64,000 nt of DNA from positions 434,001 to 498,000 of the forward strand of contig NZ_JBHSBH010000007.1 of the NCBI RefSeq assembly GCF_042650565.1. The letters are read 5' to 3'. Below are positions 26,960 through 38,508 of this stretch, piece after piece. Position numbers and translations under genes: made by a program. Numbering within the stretch: the stretch's first letter is position 1; each line of letters begins with the position of its first letter. The stretch is from Nocardiopsis_B sediminis (GTDB lineage: Bacteria > Actinomycetota > Actinomycetes > Streptosporangiales > Streptosporangiaceae). Below the pieces are notes generated by a model. The model ran no database searches, had not been told where the DNA came from, and saw nothing but the letters and a program-made list of their open reading frames with translations.

Positions 26960-28720
26960 GTGGAACGCGTGCTGGACGGCCGGTACCGGCTGGTGGAGCG
27001 GCTGGGCGCCGGCGGCATGGGCGAGGTGTGGCGGTCCGTCGACGACCGGCTCGACCGGCCGGTAGCGGTCAAGCTGATCCGCCCCGAGCACGTCGGCTCC
27101 ACCGAGATCGTGGCACGCTTCCAGCGCGAGGCCCGGCTCACCGCGCGGCTCGCCGGCCACCCCAACGTCGTGATCCTGCATGACGTCGGCGAGCACGAGG
27201 ACTCCGTCTATGCGGTCATGGAGCTCGTGCGCGGGCGGACGTTCTCCGCGATCGTGCGCACCACCGGCCCGCCGCCGGTCGCCCAGGCCGCCGACTGGAT
27301 CGCCCAGGCGGCATCGGGGCTGGCCGCCGCGCACGGCGCGGGCATCGTGCACCGCGACGTCAAGCCGGGCAACCTCATGGTGGTCGACGACGGCACCGTC
27401 AAGGTGCTCGACTTCGGGATCGCCGGGTTCACCGACGCCGCCGCCCAGAGCCGGCGGCTCACCCGCACCGGCGCCATCTTCGGCACCCCGCTCTACATGT
27501 CGCCGGAGCAGATCCGCGGCGAGACGGTCACCGCAGCGGGCGACCTGTACTCCCTCGGCACGATCCTCTACCAGCTGCTGACCGGGGTGGCCCCGTTCAA
27601 GGACCCCGACCCGATGCGGGTGATCCGCATGCACCTGGTGGAGGCGCCGCGCCCGCCCGCGGAGCTGCGCAGTGGGATCCCCGCCGACCTCGCCGCGCTG
27701 GCCACGGCCATGCTGGAGAAGACACCGGACCGGCGCCCCTCCGGCGACGAGGTCCGGGCCCGCCTGGAGCCGTTCCTGATGGGCGGCTCCTCCCGCCCCC
27801 ACCACCGCGTGACCGGCCCCGACGCGCTGCTGTCGGGGCCCAACGCCCGGATATCGGGCCCGCGCCCCGCAGGTGCGGCGCCCGCGCCCCCCGAACCCGC
27901 CGCGCGCCCCGCCGCCGGGCCCGCGAGCACCGGGGCGGCGGTCCCGCCCGCCACTCCCCCGGCCCCCGCGCCCGCCTACGCCCGGCCGCCGTCGTCGGGC
28001 CCGGCGCCATCGTCCGTCGGAGCCGCCCGCCGGGCGCTGGAACAGCGCCTGGAGGCCGCCGAGGAACGGGCGCGGGCGGGGCTCGTCGCCGACGCCGCGA
28101 GCGAACTCCACGCCCTGGTGCCCGACCTGATCCACGCCTACGGCGCCGACCACCCCGAGACCCTCCGGGCACGCCGCCGCGCCGCCTACCTCACCGGCAA
28201 GGGCGGCGACCCGGGACGGTCGGTCGCCCTGTTCACCGGCCTGCTCGCCGACCTCGACCGGGTCTACGGCAGGCGCCACCCCGAGACCCTGACCGCCCGC
28301 TACTACCTGGCCACCAACTCCGGGCGGGCCGGCGACCACGCCACCGCGGCGCGCGTGCACGAGGAGCTGCTCCCCGACCTGTCGGCCGTGCACGGGCCCG
28401 ACTCCGAGCGGGTCCTGACCACCCGCCTCTACCTCGCGTTCGACGTCGGCGAGACCGGCGACCGGCACCGCGCCGTCGCGCTGCTGCACACGCTCGTCCC
28501 CGACCTGGCCCGGGCACTGGGCGCCGACCACGCCACCACGCTGCGCGCCCGCCACTACCTGGCGGCCTACATCGGCTACGCGGGCGACCCCGCCGAAGCG
28601 GTGCGCCACTACGACGCGCTCCTGCGCGACCACCACCGGGTCTTCGGCGCGCAGCACGCCGAGACCGCCCGCGCCGCCGAGCGCCTCGCCCACTGGCGGC
28701 GGCGCGCGGCCGGGCGCTGA
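26960..28720 (+). CDS. Soluble Ser/Thr kinase with C-terminal TPR repeats
   Basis: A 586-aa protein from GTG 26960 (VERVLDGRYRLVERLGAGGMGEVW). The canonical PknB-like kinase domain (about 10-270) has AVKLIRPE, IVHRDVKPGNLMV, LDFGIAGF and GTPLYMSPEQIRGE. A Pro/Ala-rich linker (about 280-350) follows. The C-terminal part (about 360-586) has repeats of the type YGADHPETLRARRR, YGRRHPETLTARYYLA and LGADHATTLRARHYLA, which are kinesin-light-chain-like TPRs. No membrane helix is seen, so it is probably cytosolic, with the TPRs recruiting partners. It is divergent from kinase copy 2 across 183 bp; a TACGCT -10-like box is at 26912-26917. Confidence 0.88.
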   Translation: MERVLDGRYRLVERLGAGGMGEVWRSVDDRLDRPVAVKLIRPEHVGSTEIVARFQREARLTARLAGHPNVVILHDVGEHEDSVYAVMELVRGRTFSAIVRTTGPPPVAQAADWIAQAASGLAAAHGAGIVHRDVKPGNLMVVDDGTVKVLDFGIAGFTDAAAQSRRLTRTGAIFGTPLYMSPEQIRGETVTAAGDLYSLGTILYQLLTGVAPFKDPDPMRVIRMHLVEAPRPPAELRSGIPADLAALATAMLEKTPDRRPSGDEVRARLEPFLMGGSSRPHHRVTGPDALLSGPNARISGPRPAGAAPAPPEPAARPAAGPASTGAAVPPATPPAPAPAYARPPSSGPAPSSVGAARRALEQRLEAAEERARAGLVADAASELHALVPDLIHAYGADHPETLRARRRAAYLTGKGGDPGRSVALFTGLLADLDRVYGRRHPETLTARYYLATNSGRAGDHATAARVHEELLPDLSAVHGPDSERVLTTRLYLAFDVGETGDRHRAVALLHTLVPDLARALGADHATTLRARHYLAAYIGYAGDPAEAVRHYDALLRDHHRVFGAQHAETARAAERLAHWRRRAAGR

Positions 28721-28831
28721 CGGGGCGCGAGCGGGCAGGCACACGGGCGCGTGGAGGCGACACGGGCGATCCGGCCGGCCGAATAGCACGATCCCCTGCG
28801 CGATAGGGCTTTTCGTGTCACCGACCCCCGC

Positions 28832-28837
28832 TATCGT
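28832..28837 (+). promoter_or_regulatory. -10 box TATCGT before ung
   Basis: TATCGT is 7 nt before the ATG of ung, with no ribosome-binding site between: a likely leaderless promoter. Confidence 0.5.
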
Positions 28838-28844
28838 TCGGGGC

Positions 28845-29519
28845 ATGTCAGGACGACCTTTGAACGAGATCATGGACGAAGGCTGGGCCAAGGCCCTGGA
28901 GCCGGTGGCCGACCGCATCACGGCCATGGGCGACTTCCTCCGCGAGGAGGTCGCCGCCGGGCGCACCTACCTCCCCGCCGGCGAGAACGTGCTCCGCGCG
29001 TTCCAGCAGCCCTTCGACGACGTACGGGTGCTGCTCGTGGGGCAGGACCCCTACCCCACGCCCGGGCACGCCGTGGGGCTCAGCTTCTCGGTGGCCCCCG
29101 ACGTCAAGCTGCCCGGCAGCCTGCGCAACATCTACCAGGAGTACACCGAGGACCTGGGCCTGCCGAAGCCCTCCAACGGCGACCTCACCCCCTGGACCCA
29201 GCGCGGCGTGCTGCTGCTCAACCGCGTCCTCACCGTGGCGCCCCGCTCGCCGGGTTCGCACCGCGGCAAGGGCTGGGAGGAGATCACCGAGCAGGCCATC
29301 CGCGCACTCGCCGCCCGCGGCACCCCCATGGTCGCGATCCTCTGGGGCCGCGACGCCCGCAACACGCGCCCGCTGATGCCCGGGGTGCCCTGCGTGGAGT
29401 CCACCCACCCCAGCCCGATGTCGGCGCACAACGGCTTCTTCGGCTCACGGCCCTTCAGCCGCGCCAACGCCCTCCTGGAGGAACTGGGCGCCCAGCCGGT
29501 CGACTGGCGGCTTCCGTAA
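28845..29519 (+). CDS. ung: Uracil-DNA glycosylase
   Basis: A 224-aa family-1 enzyme at the normal length. It starts MSGRPLNEIMDEGWAKALEP. Motif A is VGQDPYPTPGHAVGLSF (water-activating Asp in GQDPY), a central VLLLNRVLTV segment follows, and motif B is ESTHPSPMSAHNGFFGSRPF (His and minor-groove loop). It removes uracil from DNA to start base-excision repair. It lies between two kinase genes with its own -10 box and no evident functional tie to them. Confidence 0.95.
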   Translation: MSGRPLNEIMDEGWAKALEPVADRITAMGDFLREEVAAGRTYLPAGENVLRAFQQPFDDVRVLLVGQDPYPTPGHAVGLSFSVAPDVKLPGSLRNIYQEYTEDLGLPKPSNGDLTPWTQRGVLLLNRVLTVAPRSPGSHRGKGWEEITEQAIRALAARGTPMVAILWGRDARNTRPLMPGVPCVESTHPSPMSAHNGFFGSRPFSRANALLEELGAQPVDWRLP

Positions 29520-29649
29520 GAGCCCTGGCGGGAGGCCGGACGGCGCCGGAGGCTCCAGGGGAGGCACAGCGGCGCTGTCGCCCGACCTGGAGCCGTGCTC
29601 TACCCTGTTGCACGCGTTCTCCCTCCTTTCAACTACACAGGGATTCTCA

Positions 29650-31551
<1,902 letters not shown>

Positions 31552-31605
31552 CGCCACTGCCCCGTCCCCGGAACCCCCGCACGGACACCGGAAAGGCCGC
31601 CCCCC

Positions 31606-34600
31606 ATGGCGAAACCCCCCACCTATGCCGATGCCCTCAAGATCCTCGGCAAGGACGACTCCACTCTGCTCGACCTGGCGGAGAAACTGGTCGACGGCGG
31701 GCTGGGGGCGCTGGGAGTTCCGGATCTCTTCGGGATCCGAACGGAACTCGTGTCCAAGGGGCGGGAGGCGCTGACCAAGCTCCGGGAACGGATCTCGGGG
31801 GTGAGCCGCTGGGATCGAACCCAGCGGATCGACGCGGCACACCATGTACTCATCGTGACCGCCTATATCGAGGCGACCACAGAGTTCCTGGAGAATAAGG
31901 AAACCAGGAATCTACTCATCGCCGATGGGGTCGACCCTGATGAGCTGCACGCGGCACTGATCGTTGAAGCACCCACTCTGCAAGTCCACACCGCCCTTGT
32001 CGGATCGCCGACTCACTTCCACGGAGATCCATTCTTTTTAGCATATGGCCGACCGGGAAAGATGTTCTTTCGCATCCCGGACCTACCACTTTCCTTTCTA
32101 GGTCGCGGACCCGTCGGAATAGAATGGGATCAGATAAATCGGACCCTGTCCGATATCGCCAGACGTCGATACGAGGAATCGTATCTTCGACTGGCCGCCG
32201 AAGTTCCTGAATTCGGGGTCTGGGCGGATTTCCACCTACACGGGGAGACCCAGGCGCGGCTGGACACCGTGAGCGCCGGACTGGACCGGCTGAACCTCCT
32301 GCTGGAAAACGTGTCGACCGGACGCCCGATCGAGCGGCGCCGACGCGAACTGGCCGCCACCTACACGTCCGTTCTCAGCCGTCCACTCCTGCGTTCGACC
32401 GACGCCCCGACCAGTTTCACGCTGCCAACCCTGGAGCATGCCTATCTTGCGCCGCGGGGCACTGTCACAACCGCAGCCCCCGGCGCCCGGCCTTCCGAGG
32501 ACGCATGGTGGGCAGAGCTCCCCACCACGGATGACCTCCAGCCTGTGCTGGCCTATCTCCTCACCCGCATCGAAGCCACCGAAGCTCCACTCGTGATCCT
32601 GGGCCACCCCGGGGCCGGCAAGTCGAAGCTCACCGAGATGCTGGCCGCACGGCTGCCGAAGAGCGACTTCGTCCCGCTGCGCATCGAACTCCGCACGGTG
32701 CCCCCCAATGCGCCCATCCACACCCAGATCGATGAAGGGCTGGCCGCGACACTCCACACCCGTACATCCTGGCGGGAACTCGTGGAATCCGCTGACGGCG
32801 CGATCCCCCTGGTCATCCTCGACGGTTTCGATGAACTGCTCCAGGCCACCGGGGTGAACCGCTCGGACTACCTGGAGCAGGTGCAGCGCTTCCAGGAGCA
32901 GCAGCGCGCCATGGGCGAGCCGGTGATCGTCATCGTCACCAGCCGGACGGTGGTCGCCGATCGGATGCGGTTCTCCGTGGGAACACCCATTATCCGTCTG
33001 GAACCCTTCAGCGAGGCGCAGATCGGCCAGATGATCGACATCTGGAACGAGGCCAACGCCACCTCCCTCGCCGCCGCCGGACTGACCCCTCCCACCCTCG
33101 CGTCCGTGCTGCCCTACCGCGAGCTGGCCGAACAGCCGCTGCTCCTGCTCATGCTGCTCATCTACGACGCCGACGGCAATGCGCTCCAGGCGTCGGGCAC
33201 GCGCTTCTCCCGCGCCGAGCTGTACGAAGAGCTGCTGACGATGTTCGCCCGGCGCGAGGTCAACAAGCACGCGGCGAACCTGCCGGACCGCGACCGCGAG
33301 CGACGGATCTCGGAGGAGCTGAACCGGCTGGAGATCGTGGCCATGGCGATGTTCGCGCGGGGGCGGCAGACGGTGACGGCCGCCGAATTGGGGAGCGATC
33401 TCGCCGTGCTCCTCCCCGACGCCGCCATTCACCCCGGCGACACCGCGGGACTGCACGGGGCGGTCAGCGACGCCGACCAGGTGCTCGGACGGTTCTTCTT
33501 CGTCCATGAATCACGGGCCCAGGTGCAGGCCGGAACGGCGAGCGTGTACGAGTTCCTGCACGCCACGTTCGGCGAATACCTGGTGGCGCGCATGATCACC
33601 AGCGCCTTGGACGATCTGGCCGAGGACCGCCGCAGAAGCGCCCGGCGCCGCTACTCCGCCCACCTTGACGACGGACTCTTCTACGCACTCACCTCGTTCG
33701 CGGCGCTGGGTGGTCGATCCGCAGTGGTCGAATTCGCCGGTGACCTGCTCTCCCAGCGGCTGGACGGGCGGCCCGAGGACCGCGCCGAATTTCTCGAACT
33801 GCTGATCGAGCTGTTCCGCGACGCGCCCTTCCCGCCGGCCAACCGTTCCTTCGCGGATTACGCTCCTCAGCGCCTGCCCATCACCCAACGCCAAGGCGCC
33901 TACATGGCCAATGTCGCCGTGCTGCTCACCCTGGTCGCCGAGGATGGGATCGACCTCGCGGAATTGTTCCCAGACGCAGAGGAACCTTGGCAGGAATGGC
34001 GAGCGCTCGCCGGCCTTTGGCGAGCGCTTCCCGATTCCCAATGGCACGGAACCCTGGACTCCGTCCGGATCCGGCACATCGGTTTCACCCACGGTGACAG
34101 ATCTCAAACCGTGCTGGAACGCGAGGCCGGTGAGCCGGTGAACGTCGGTGAATGCATCGGCTTCGAGCTTCGATCGAGCGGAGACGACCGGCTCGACGTC
34201 GAAAATCCGTACGCGGTGACCATTGAGTTCGGCTCCGTGACGTCCAAGCTGCTGCGCTCGGTCGCACTGCGCGCCAATGGCACTGCGGCCCGGATGACAC
34301 TGATGCTCTTGCCCTACCTGCGCCACGCAAGCGTGGATCTGGGCACGTGGTATGCCATGGACCGACGCGATTCGCTCAATGGGACCCCGCGACTATGGGC
34401 CGAGGCACACGACCTGTTGGTGCTGCGGCTGGCTCCCATAGGTGATGCCAGGGATCCCTTGAATTCCGGAAACGGCGAAGAACGCCTGTCAAGATTTGAA
34501 CGCCTTCTCAGCACACGTTTCCTGGGTCGTCTGGAGTTGCTGGTCCTCCGACAAGCCGCCGAGGATCTCGACCTCAGCATAGGAACGCGCTACCACGCCG

Positions 34601-35049
34601 ATTTGCTCACTGTCGTCTTGGACTACCTGAACAGGGTCGGTGAAATCGTCGCCGGACGGCCGTTGTCCCGCGGGAGGATCGAACCCGTACTCGACCGCCT
34701 GCGGACCCACCTGGGCACTCCCGGACCGCCCGATCTGCCCTTCCTTCATGACAAACTCAACCGATTGATGGACGAGCACGCACAAGCACGGAAAGGGACG
34801 CAGCCTTCTCTCCCCTCCGAGGATGACGTCGATCCCACTCACGATGACACGCGGATCATCTGGAATGGGAGGGGGCAGCGCGAAGCCCACGCCGAGGCGC
34901 GGCGGGACGACCATCCTGAACCGCTTCCCGACCCGTACGGCCCCGTGCAGATCCAACGGAGTGCCGGTTGGTCGCCCAGACGGCCGAAGCACCGTCAGAG
35001 CGGCGGCGGGGGCAACGACCAGAACAGCGGCCCGGCAGGCTCCGCCTGA
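31606..35049 (+). CDS. Large NACHT-type NTPase (STAND family)
   Basis: A 1147-aa protein. The N-terminal about 300 residues are helical and unrecognised. The NACHT NTPase follows: Walker A LVILGHPGAGKSKL at about 330-342, Walker B PLVILDGFDEL at about 402-412 with paired acidic residues, the sensor-like VIVIVTSRTV, and then winged-helix-like helices (FLHATFGEYLVAR near 650). The C-terminal 450 residues have no recognisable repeats and end in a charged, disordered tail. NACHT proteins oligomerise on sensing a trigger; in bacteria several act in anti-phage defence. Codon use is less GC-biased than the neighbours, notably about 31.9-32.2 kb and 34.3-34.9 kb, suggesting acquisition. GGAAAGG precedes the ATG. 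It follows the P-domain kinase; direct involvement of the kinase is inference. Confidence 0.85.
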   Translation: MAKPPTYADALKILGKDDSTLLDLAEKLVDGGLGALGVPDLFGIRTELVSKGREALTKLRERISGVSRWDRTQRIDAAHHVLIVTAYIEATTEFLENKETRNLLIADGVDPDELHAALIVEAPTLQVHTALVGSPTHFHGDPFFLAYGRPGKMFFRIPDLPLSFLGRGPVGIEWDQINRTLSDIARRRYEESYLRLAAEVPEFGVWADFHLHGETQARLDTVSAGLDRLNLLLENVSTGRPIERRRRELAATYTSVLSRPLLRSTDAPTSFTLPTLEHAYLAPRGTVTTAAPGARPSEDAWWAELPTTDDLQPVLAYLLTRIEATEAPLVILGHPGAGKSKLTEMLAARLPKSDFVPLRIELRTVPPNAPIHTQIDEGLAATLHTRTSWRELVESADGAIPLVILDGFDELLQATGVNRSDYLEQVQRFQEQQRAMGEPVIVIVTSRTVVADRMRFSVGTPIIRLEPFSEAQIGQMIDIWNEANATSLAAAGLTPPTLASVLPYRELAEQPLLLLMLLIYDADGNALQASGTRFSRAELYEELLTMFARREVNKHAANLPDRDRERRISEELNRLEIVAMAMFARGRQTVTAAELGSDLAVLLPDAAIHPGDTAGLHGAVSDADQVLGRFFFVHESRAQVQAGTASVYEFLHATFGEYLVARMITSALDDLAEDRRRSARRRYSAHLDDGLFYALTSFAALGGRSAVVEFAGDLLSQRLDGRPEDRAEFLELLIELFRDAPFPPANRSFADYAPQRLPITQRQGAYMANVAVLLTLVAEDGIDLAELFPDAEEPWQEWRALAGLWRALPDSQWHGTLDSVRIRHIGFTHGDRSQTVLEREAGEPVNVGECIGFELRSSGDDRLDVENPYAVTIEFGSVTSKLLRSVALRANGTAARMTLMLLPYLRHASVDLGTWYAMDRRDSLNGTPRLWAEAHDLLVLRLAPIGDARDPLNSGNGEERLSRFERLLSTRFLGRLELLVLRQAAEDLDLSIGTRYHADLLTVVLDYLNRVGEIVAGRPLSRGRIEPVLDRLRTHLGTPGPPDLPFLHDKLNRLMDEHAQARKGTQPSLPSEDDVDPTHDDTRIIWNGRGQREAHAEARRDDHPEPLPDPYGPVQIQRSAGWSPRRPKHRQSGGGGNDQNSGPAGSA

Positions 35050-35067
35050 CGCCCCTCCGCCGCCCCT

Positions 35068-35847
35068 TCACCCCGCCCGGTGGCGCTCCAAGACCTCCCG
35101 CACCAGCCCCGGCACGACCTCACCGATCGGATCACGCAGGACCGCGACCGCGGCAGGGTCATACGGCGTCGGTTCGGCGTTGACGATGATCAGGGGAACC
35201 CCGTTCCTGTCGGCGATCTCGCACAGCCCCGCCACCGGGTTCACCATCAGCGACGTCCCGATGGCGACGAACACCCCGGCGTCCGCCGTGGCGTCGACCG
35301 CCGCCTGGATGACGTCAGGATCGAGACGCTGACCGAACGAAATCGTGGCCGACTTCTGGATGCCCCCGCACACCAGGCACCGGGGGTCGGACTCGTCGTC
35401 CAGCCGGGCCAGCACCTCCGGCATCGGGGTCCGTTCGCCGCACTCCATGCAGACGACCCAGTGCACCGTCCCGTGGACCTCGATGACGCGGGCGGGGTCG
35501 GTCCCGGCCGCCTGGTGGAGGCCGTCGATGTTCTGCGTGACGACGGCGAGCAGCCGCCCGGCGCGGTCGAGGTCGGTCAGGGCCGCGTGGGCGGCGTTGG
35601 GCTCGGCCGTCCAGACGGCGTGGGACCGGCGCACCCGCCACACCTCGCGGCGGACATCCGCATCGGACATGTAGGTGTTCAGGTCCGACAGCGCCTCCGC
35701 ACCGGGGTTCTTCGTCCAGACCCCCTGCGGTCCGCGGTAGTCGGGGATGCCGGAATCCGTGGAAATGCCCGCACCGGTGAGGACCGTCACGCGGTCGGCG
35801 GCGGCCATGATCTCAACGGCTCGGGCGCGGGCGGATTCGGCGTTCAT
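35068..35847 (-). CDS. NAD-dependent protein deacetylase (sirtuin)
   Basis: A 259-aa Sir2 protein from ATG 35847 (MNAESARARAVEIMAAADRV). It has VLTGAGISTDSGIPDYRGP, VVTQNIDGLHQAAG, VIEVHGTVHWVVC (catalytic His), the zinc cysteines CMECG...CLVCGG, and AIGTSLMVNP. All catalytic parts of an active class-III deacylase are present. It removes acyl groups from lysine using NAD+ in the cytosol. It converges on the NACHT gene with an 18-bp gap. Though Sir2 domains occur in phage defence, this is a stand-alone metabolic-type sirtuin. Confidence 0.93.
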   Translation of the reverse strand: MNAESARARAVEIMAAADRVTVLTGAGISTDSGIPDYRGPQGVWTKNPGAEALSDLNTYMSDADVRREVWRVRRSHAVWTAEPNAAHAALTDLDRAGRLLAVVTQNIDGLHQAAGTDPARVIEVHGTVHWVVCMECGERTPMPEVLARLDDESDPRCLVCGGIQKSATISFGQRLDPDVIQAAVDATADAGVFVAIGTSLMVNPVAGLCEIADRNGVPLIIVNAEPTPYDPAAVAVLRDPIGEVVPGLVREVLERHRAG

Positions 35848-36248
35848 CAGGGGTCCTCGGTGTCGTAGGAGACGGGAACAGACGTGAATTCGGTCATTCT
35901 GGCAGCGGCACCACGGGAACGCACCGCCTTTTACCTCGCCTTCCCCCACCATGATCAGAGCCGTTCACGGCGGGGTATTGCTCCCCGTGCACCTCACCGC
36001 CCGCTGACGGACGGGCCTAAAGTCCCGTTCGTACCGGGTCCGTTTCAGCGAGCATCGACAGGGACAAAACGACGGAAGTACCGCTTCACGGTACTCTCAC
36101 GTCACAACTGGCATACGGGAGGGACATTGGGCGCTCGGGAGGCGGAAGGACCCACCGGGGCGCGGCGCAGGGGCGCCGTCGTGCCGTACGTGCGGCGGGG
36201 CACCGGATGGGGCAATGTCCGGCGAAGAGTGCAAAAATCATCCCAGAC
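35848..36248. other. Divergent promoter region, sirtuin / sulfotransferase
   Basis: A 401-bp gap containing an inverted repeat AGTACCG-CTTCA-CGGTACT (36077-36083 and 36089-36095), a candidate operator or leader hairpin for the sulfotransferase gene. Frames in this gap look non-coding. Confidence 0.45.
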
Positions 36249-37127
36249 ATGAAACAACCGCCCTACATCCTCCTCGTGAACGGGACGAAGGTCGACCGGC
36301 CCGTCTTCGTTCTCGGCGCCCCCCACTCAGGTGTCGACCTGATCGCCCGCGCGCTGGGGCGCGCCCCCGGGTTCTACCTCGGATCCGGTGATCCCGGCGT
36401 CCTCAGCGCCGTCTACGCCGTCGCCCGCCGACCCTCGATCGCCGAGGAGCGCGCATCGGGGACGGCCACCCTGCTGCGCGACGCGTTCGCCGAGGCGTGG
36501 CAGCTCACCCCACTCACCTGCCCACGATGCCCGGGCGAGCCCGTCAGCGCCCGCGAGGCGGGCGAGCCCTGCCGGCACGCCCGGGAGGCCACGCGCTTCG
36601 GCGATGCCAGCCCGGACCTGCTCTACAGCGCGACCGCGCTGCGGGCGGCCTTCGAGGACGCCCTCTTCGTCCAGGTGATCCGGGACGGGCGGGACGTCGC
36701 CGCCGCGATGCTCGCCGACGAGCGCTCCCTGGCCTGGTTCCGGCCGGGTATCGCCAACATCGGCGAGGAGCTGCCCAACCCGTTCTTCGGGATCGAGTCC
36801 GAGCACGAGCGCAGCGAGTACCCGGAGCTCTCTACAGCGGCCAAGTGTGCGCTGCGCTGGCGCGGGGCGGTCCGGCTGTCGGCGCGCCTGCGCGGCGACC
36901 TGGGCGCCGACAGGCTCATGACCCTGCGCTACGAGGACCTGTTCGGCAACGAGGTCGAGACGGCGGAGCAGCTGCGCGAGTTCACCGGGGCGCGCGTCTC
37001 GGCCGTGGAGCTGGTCAGCACCGAGGCCACGGGCATCGGCACGTGGCGCAAGCGCCTGACCTCCGACCAGCACCGCGACGTGCGCTCGGTCGCCGAGACG
37101 GAGCTGACCCGCCTCGGGTACACCTAG
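36249..37127 (+). CDS. Sulfotransferase family protein
   Basis: A 292-aa protein. PVFVLGAPHSGVDLIARALG (about 18-37) is the 5'-phosphosulfate-binding loop, and FVQVIRDGRDVAAAMLADER (about 142-160) is the 3'-phosphate-binding region of PAPS-dependent sulfotransferases. A Cys-rich insert, TCPRCPGEP...GEPCRHA, may bind metal. It would transfer sulfate to a hydroxyl or amine; the acceptor is unknown. The start is uncertain: ATG 36249 suits the domain but lacks a good ribosome-binding site, and ATG 36207 would add 14 residues. Confidence 0.75.
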   Translation: MKQPPYILLVNGTKVDRPVFVLGAPHSGVDLIARALGRAPGFYLGSGDPGVLSAVYAVARRPSIAEERASGTATLLRDAFAEAWQLTPLTCPRCPGEPVSAREAGEPCRHAREATRFGDASPDLLYSATALRAAFEDALFVQVIRDGRDVAAAMLADERSLAWFRPGIANIGEELPNPFFGIESEHERSEYPELSTAAKCALRWRGAVRLSARLRGDLGADRLMTLRYEDLFGNEVETAEQLREFTGARVSAVELVSTEATGIGTWRKRLTSDQHRDVRSVAETELTRLGYT

Positions 37128-37240
37128 CGGCCGGGACAGAGTCAGGGGTGGCTTGGTGGTGTGAACTCCGCATCTCCAATAGCGACCAGGCCGGTCAGGT
37201 AGGCCCGCACCCCTCGCGGGCTCAGTGGAGTCGGGGCGTG

Positions 37241-37268
37241 CGAGCCGGCCATGTCGATGGCCGGCTCG
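37241..37268 (+). terminator. 12-bp stem hairpin between sulfotransferase and epoxide hydrolase genes
   Basis: CGAGCCGGCCAT and its exact complement flank a GTCG loop, followed by TT. It lies 113 bp past the sulfotransferase stop and 37 bp before the next ATG, so it ends the upstream unit or acts as a leader attenuator. Confidence 0.55.
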
Positions 37269-37305
37269 TTGGCGTGCAGCACCTCAGCGGGGCGAGAATG
37301 CCTGG

Positions 37306-38454
37306 ATGCGAGCGTTTACGATCACCACGAGCGACGCGGAGCTGGCCGATCTGCGCGACCGGCTTTCGCGTACCCGGTTCCGCAACGACCTACCCGGCGA
37401 GGGGTGGGACTGGGGGACGCCACAACCCTGGCTACGGCGGCTCGTCGAGCACTGGCTGCATCGCTATAACTGGCGGCGCACCGAGGCCGAACTGAATGCC
37501 CTGCCCCAGATCGTCGGCGACTTCGCCGGGCTGCGGGTACACGCCTTTGTCGTGCGTTCGCGGCACCCGGACGCCACACCCCTGTTGTTGTGCCATGGCT
37601 GGCCGGGCTCGGTGGTCGAATTCCTGGACTGTGTGCCCGCGCTGGTCGACCCGACCGCACACGGCGGACGGGCCGAGGACGCCTTCCACGTGGTGTTGCC
37701 CTCGATGCCCGGATTCGCGCTGTCCGGGCCGACCACAGCTCCCGGCGCCGACGTTCCCGCCATCGCCGATTCCTTCGCCGCCCTGATGGAGGAGCTCGGT
37801 CACCCCCGGTTCCTGGCCCAGGGCGGGGACTGGGGGGCCTTCGTCACCCGCCAGCTGGGTCTGAGATACCCCGGCCGGCTGCTGGGGGCGCACATCAACT
37901 TCCCTTGGGCGGTGGCCCCACCCGGCCTCGACGATCCTCTGGCCGAGGCGACGCCGGCCGAGCGCGAGGCGCTGGAGCGCACTACCCGGATATACGGGAC
38001 CGACAACGGCTACTACGTTCAACAGGCCACCCGCCCGCACAGTCTCGGCCCGGCGCTGGAGGACTCCCCGGCGGGGCTGGCGGCCTGGCTGCTGGAGAAG
38101 TTCCACACCTGGTCCGACACCCGCGAGGGCCTGCCGTTCACGCTCGACCGGCTACTGGACAACACCATGCTGTACTGGCTCACCGGCACCGCCACCTCCG
38201 CCGCCCGGCAGTACGCGGAGTCGGAAGCGTACGGCTCCGATCCCGAGGTGTGGGGCCACAAGGTGGAGGTGCCCACCGGCATCGCGCTCTATCCGAGGGA
38301 GAAGACCCGATCTCCCCGCCGATGGAGTGAACGCCAGTGGAACCTGGTGCACTGGGCGGAGCAGCCGCGCGGCGGTCATTTCGCCGCTTTCGAGCAGCCC
38401 GGTCTGTTCACCTCCGACCTGCGGGACTTCACCCGAAAGCTCCGGGCACGGTGA
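37306..38454 (+). CDS. Epoxide hydrolase (EPHX1-like alpha/beta hydrolase)
   Basis: A 382-aa protein starting MRAFTITTSDAELADLRDRL. The N-terminal EHN domain (about 1-110) contains RLSRTRFRNDLPGEGWDWG. The alpha/beta hydrolase core has LLCHGWPGSVVEF (HGWPG oxyanion motif), FLAQGGDWGAFVTRQLG (nucleophile Asp at about 178), and PRGGHFAAFEQP (His at about 357). It opens epoxides to diols by a covalent ester intermediate, useful for detoxification or secondary metabolism. Its closest relatives are microsomal-type bacterial epoxide hydrolases. Confidence 0.9.
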   Translation: MRAFTITTSDAELADLRDRLSRTRFRNDLPGEGWDWGTPQPWLRRLVEHWLHRYNWRRTEAELNALPQIVGDFAGLRVHAFVVRSRHPDATPLLLCHGWPGSVVEFLDCVPALVDPTAHGGRAEDAFHVVLPSMPGFALSGPTTAPGADVPAIADSFAALMEELGHPRFLAQGGDWGAFVTRQLGLRYPGRLLGAHINFPWAVAPPGLDDPLAEATPAEREALERTTRIYGTDNGYYVQQATRPHSLGPALEDSPAGLAAWLLEKFHTWSDTREGLPFTLDRLLDNTMLYWLTGTATSAARQYAESEAYGSDPEVWGHKVEVPTGIALYPREKTRSPRRWSERQWNLVHWAEQPRGGHFAAFEQPGLFTSDLRDFTRKLRAR

Positions 38455-38508
38455 CGCTGCCACGGGCCGCCGTCCGGCGCCCCGCCCGGATCGCACCGGA
38501 CCCGCGCG

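Noticed and set aside
35068..35847. Sirtuin next to the NACHT gene as a defence component
   Set aside because: It is a compact, complete class-III deacetylase with zinc cysteines. It lies on the opposite strand and has no fused sensor domain, unlike defence Sir2 proteins.
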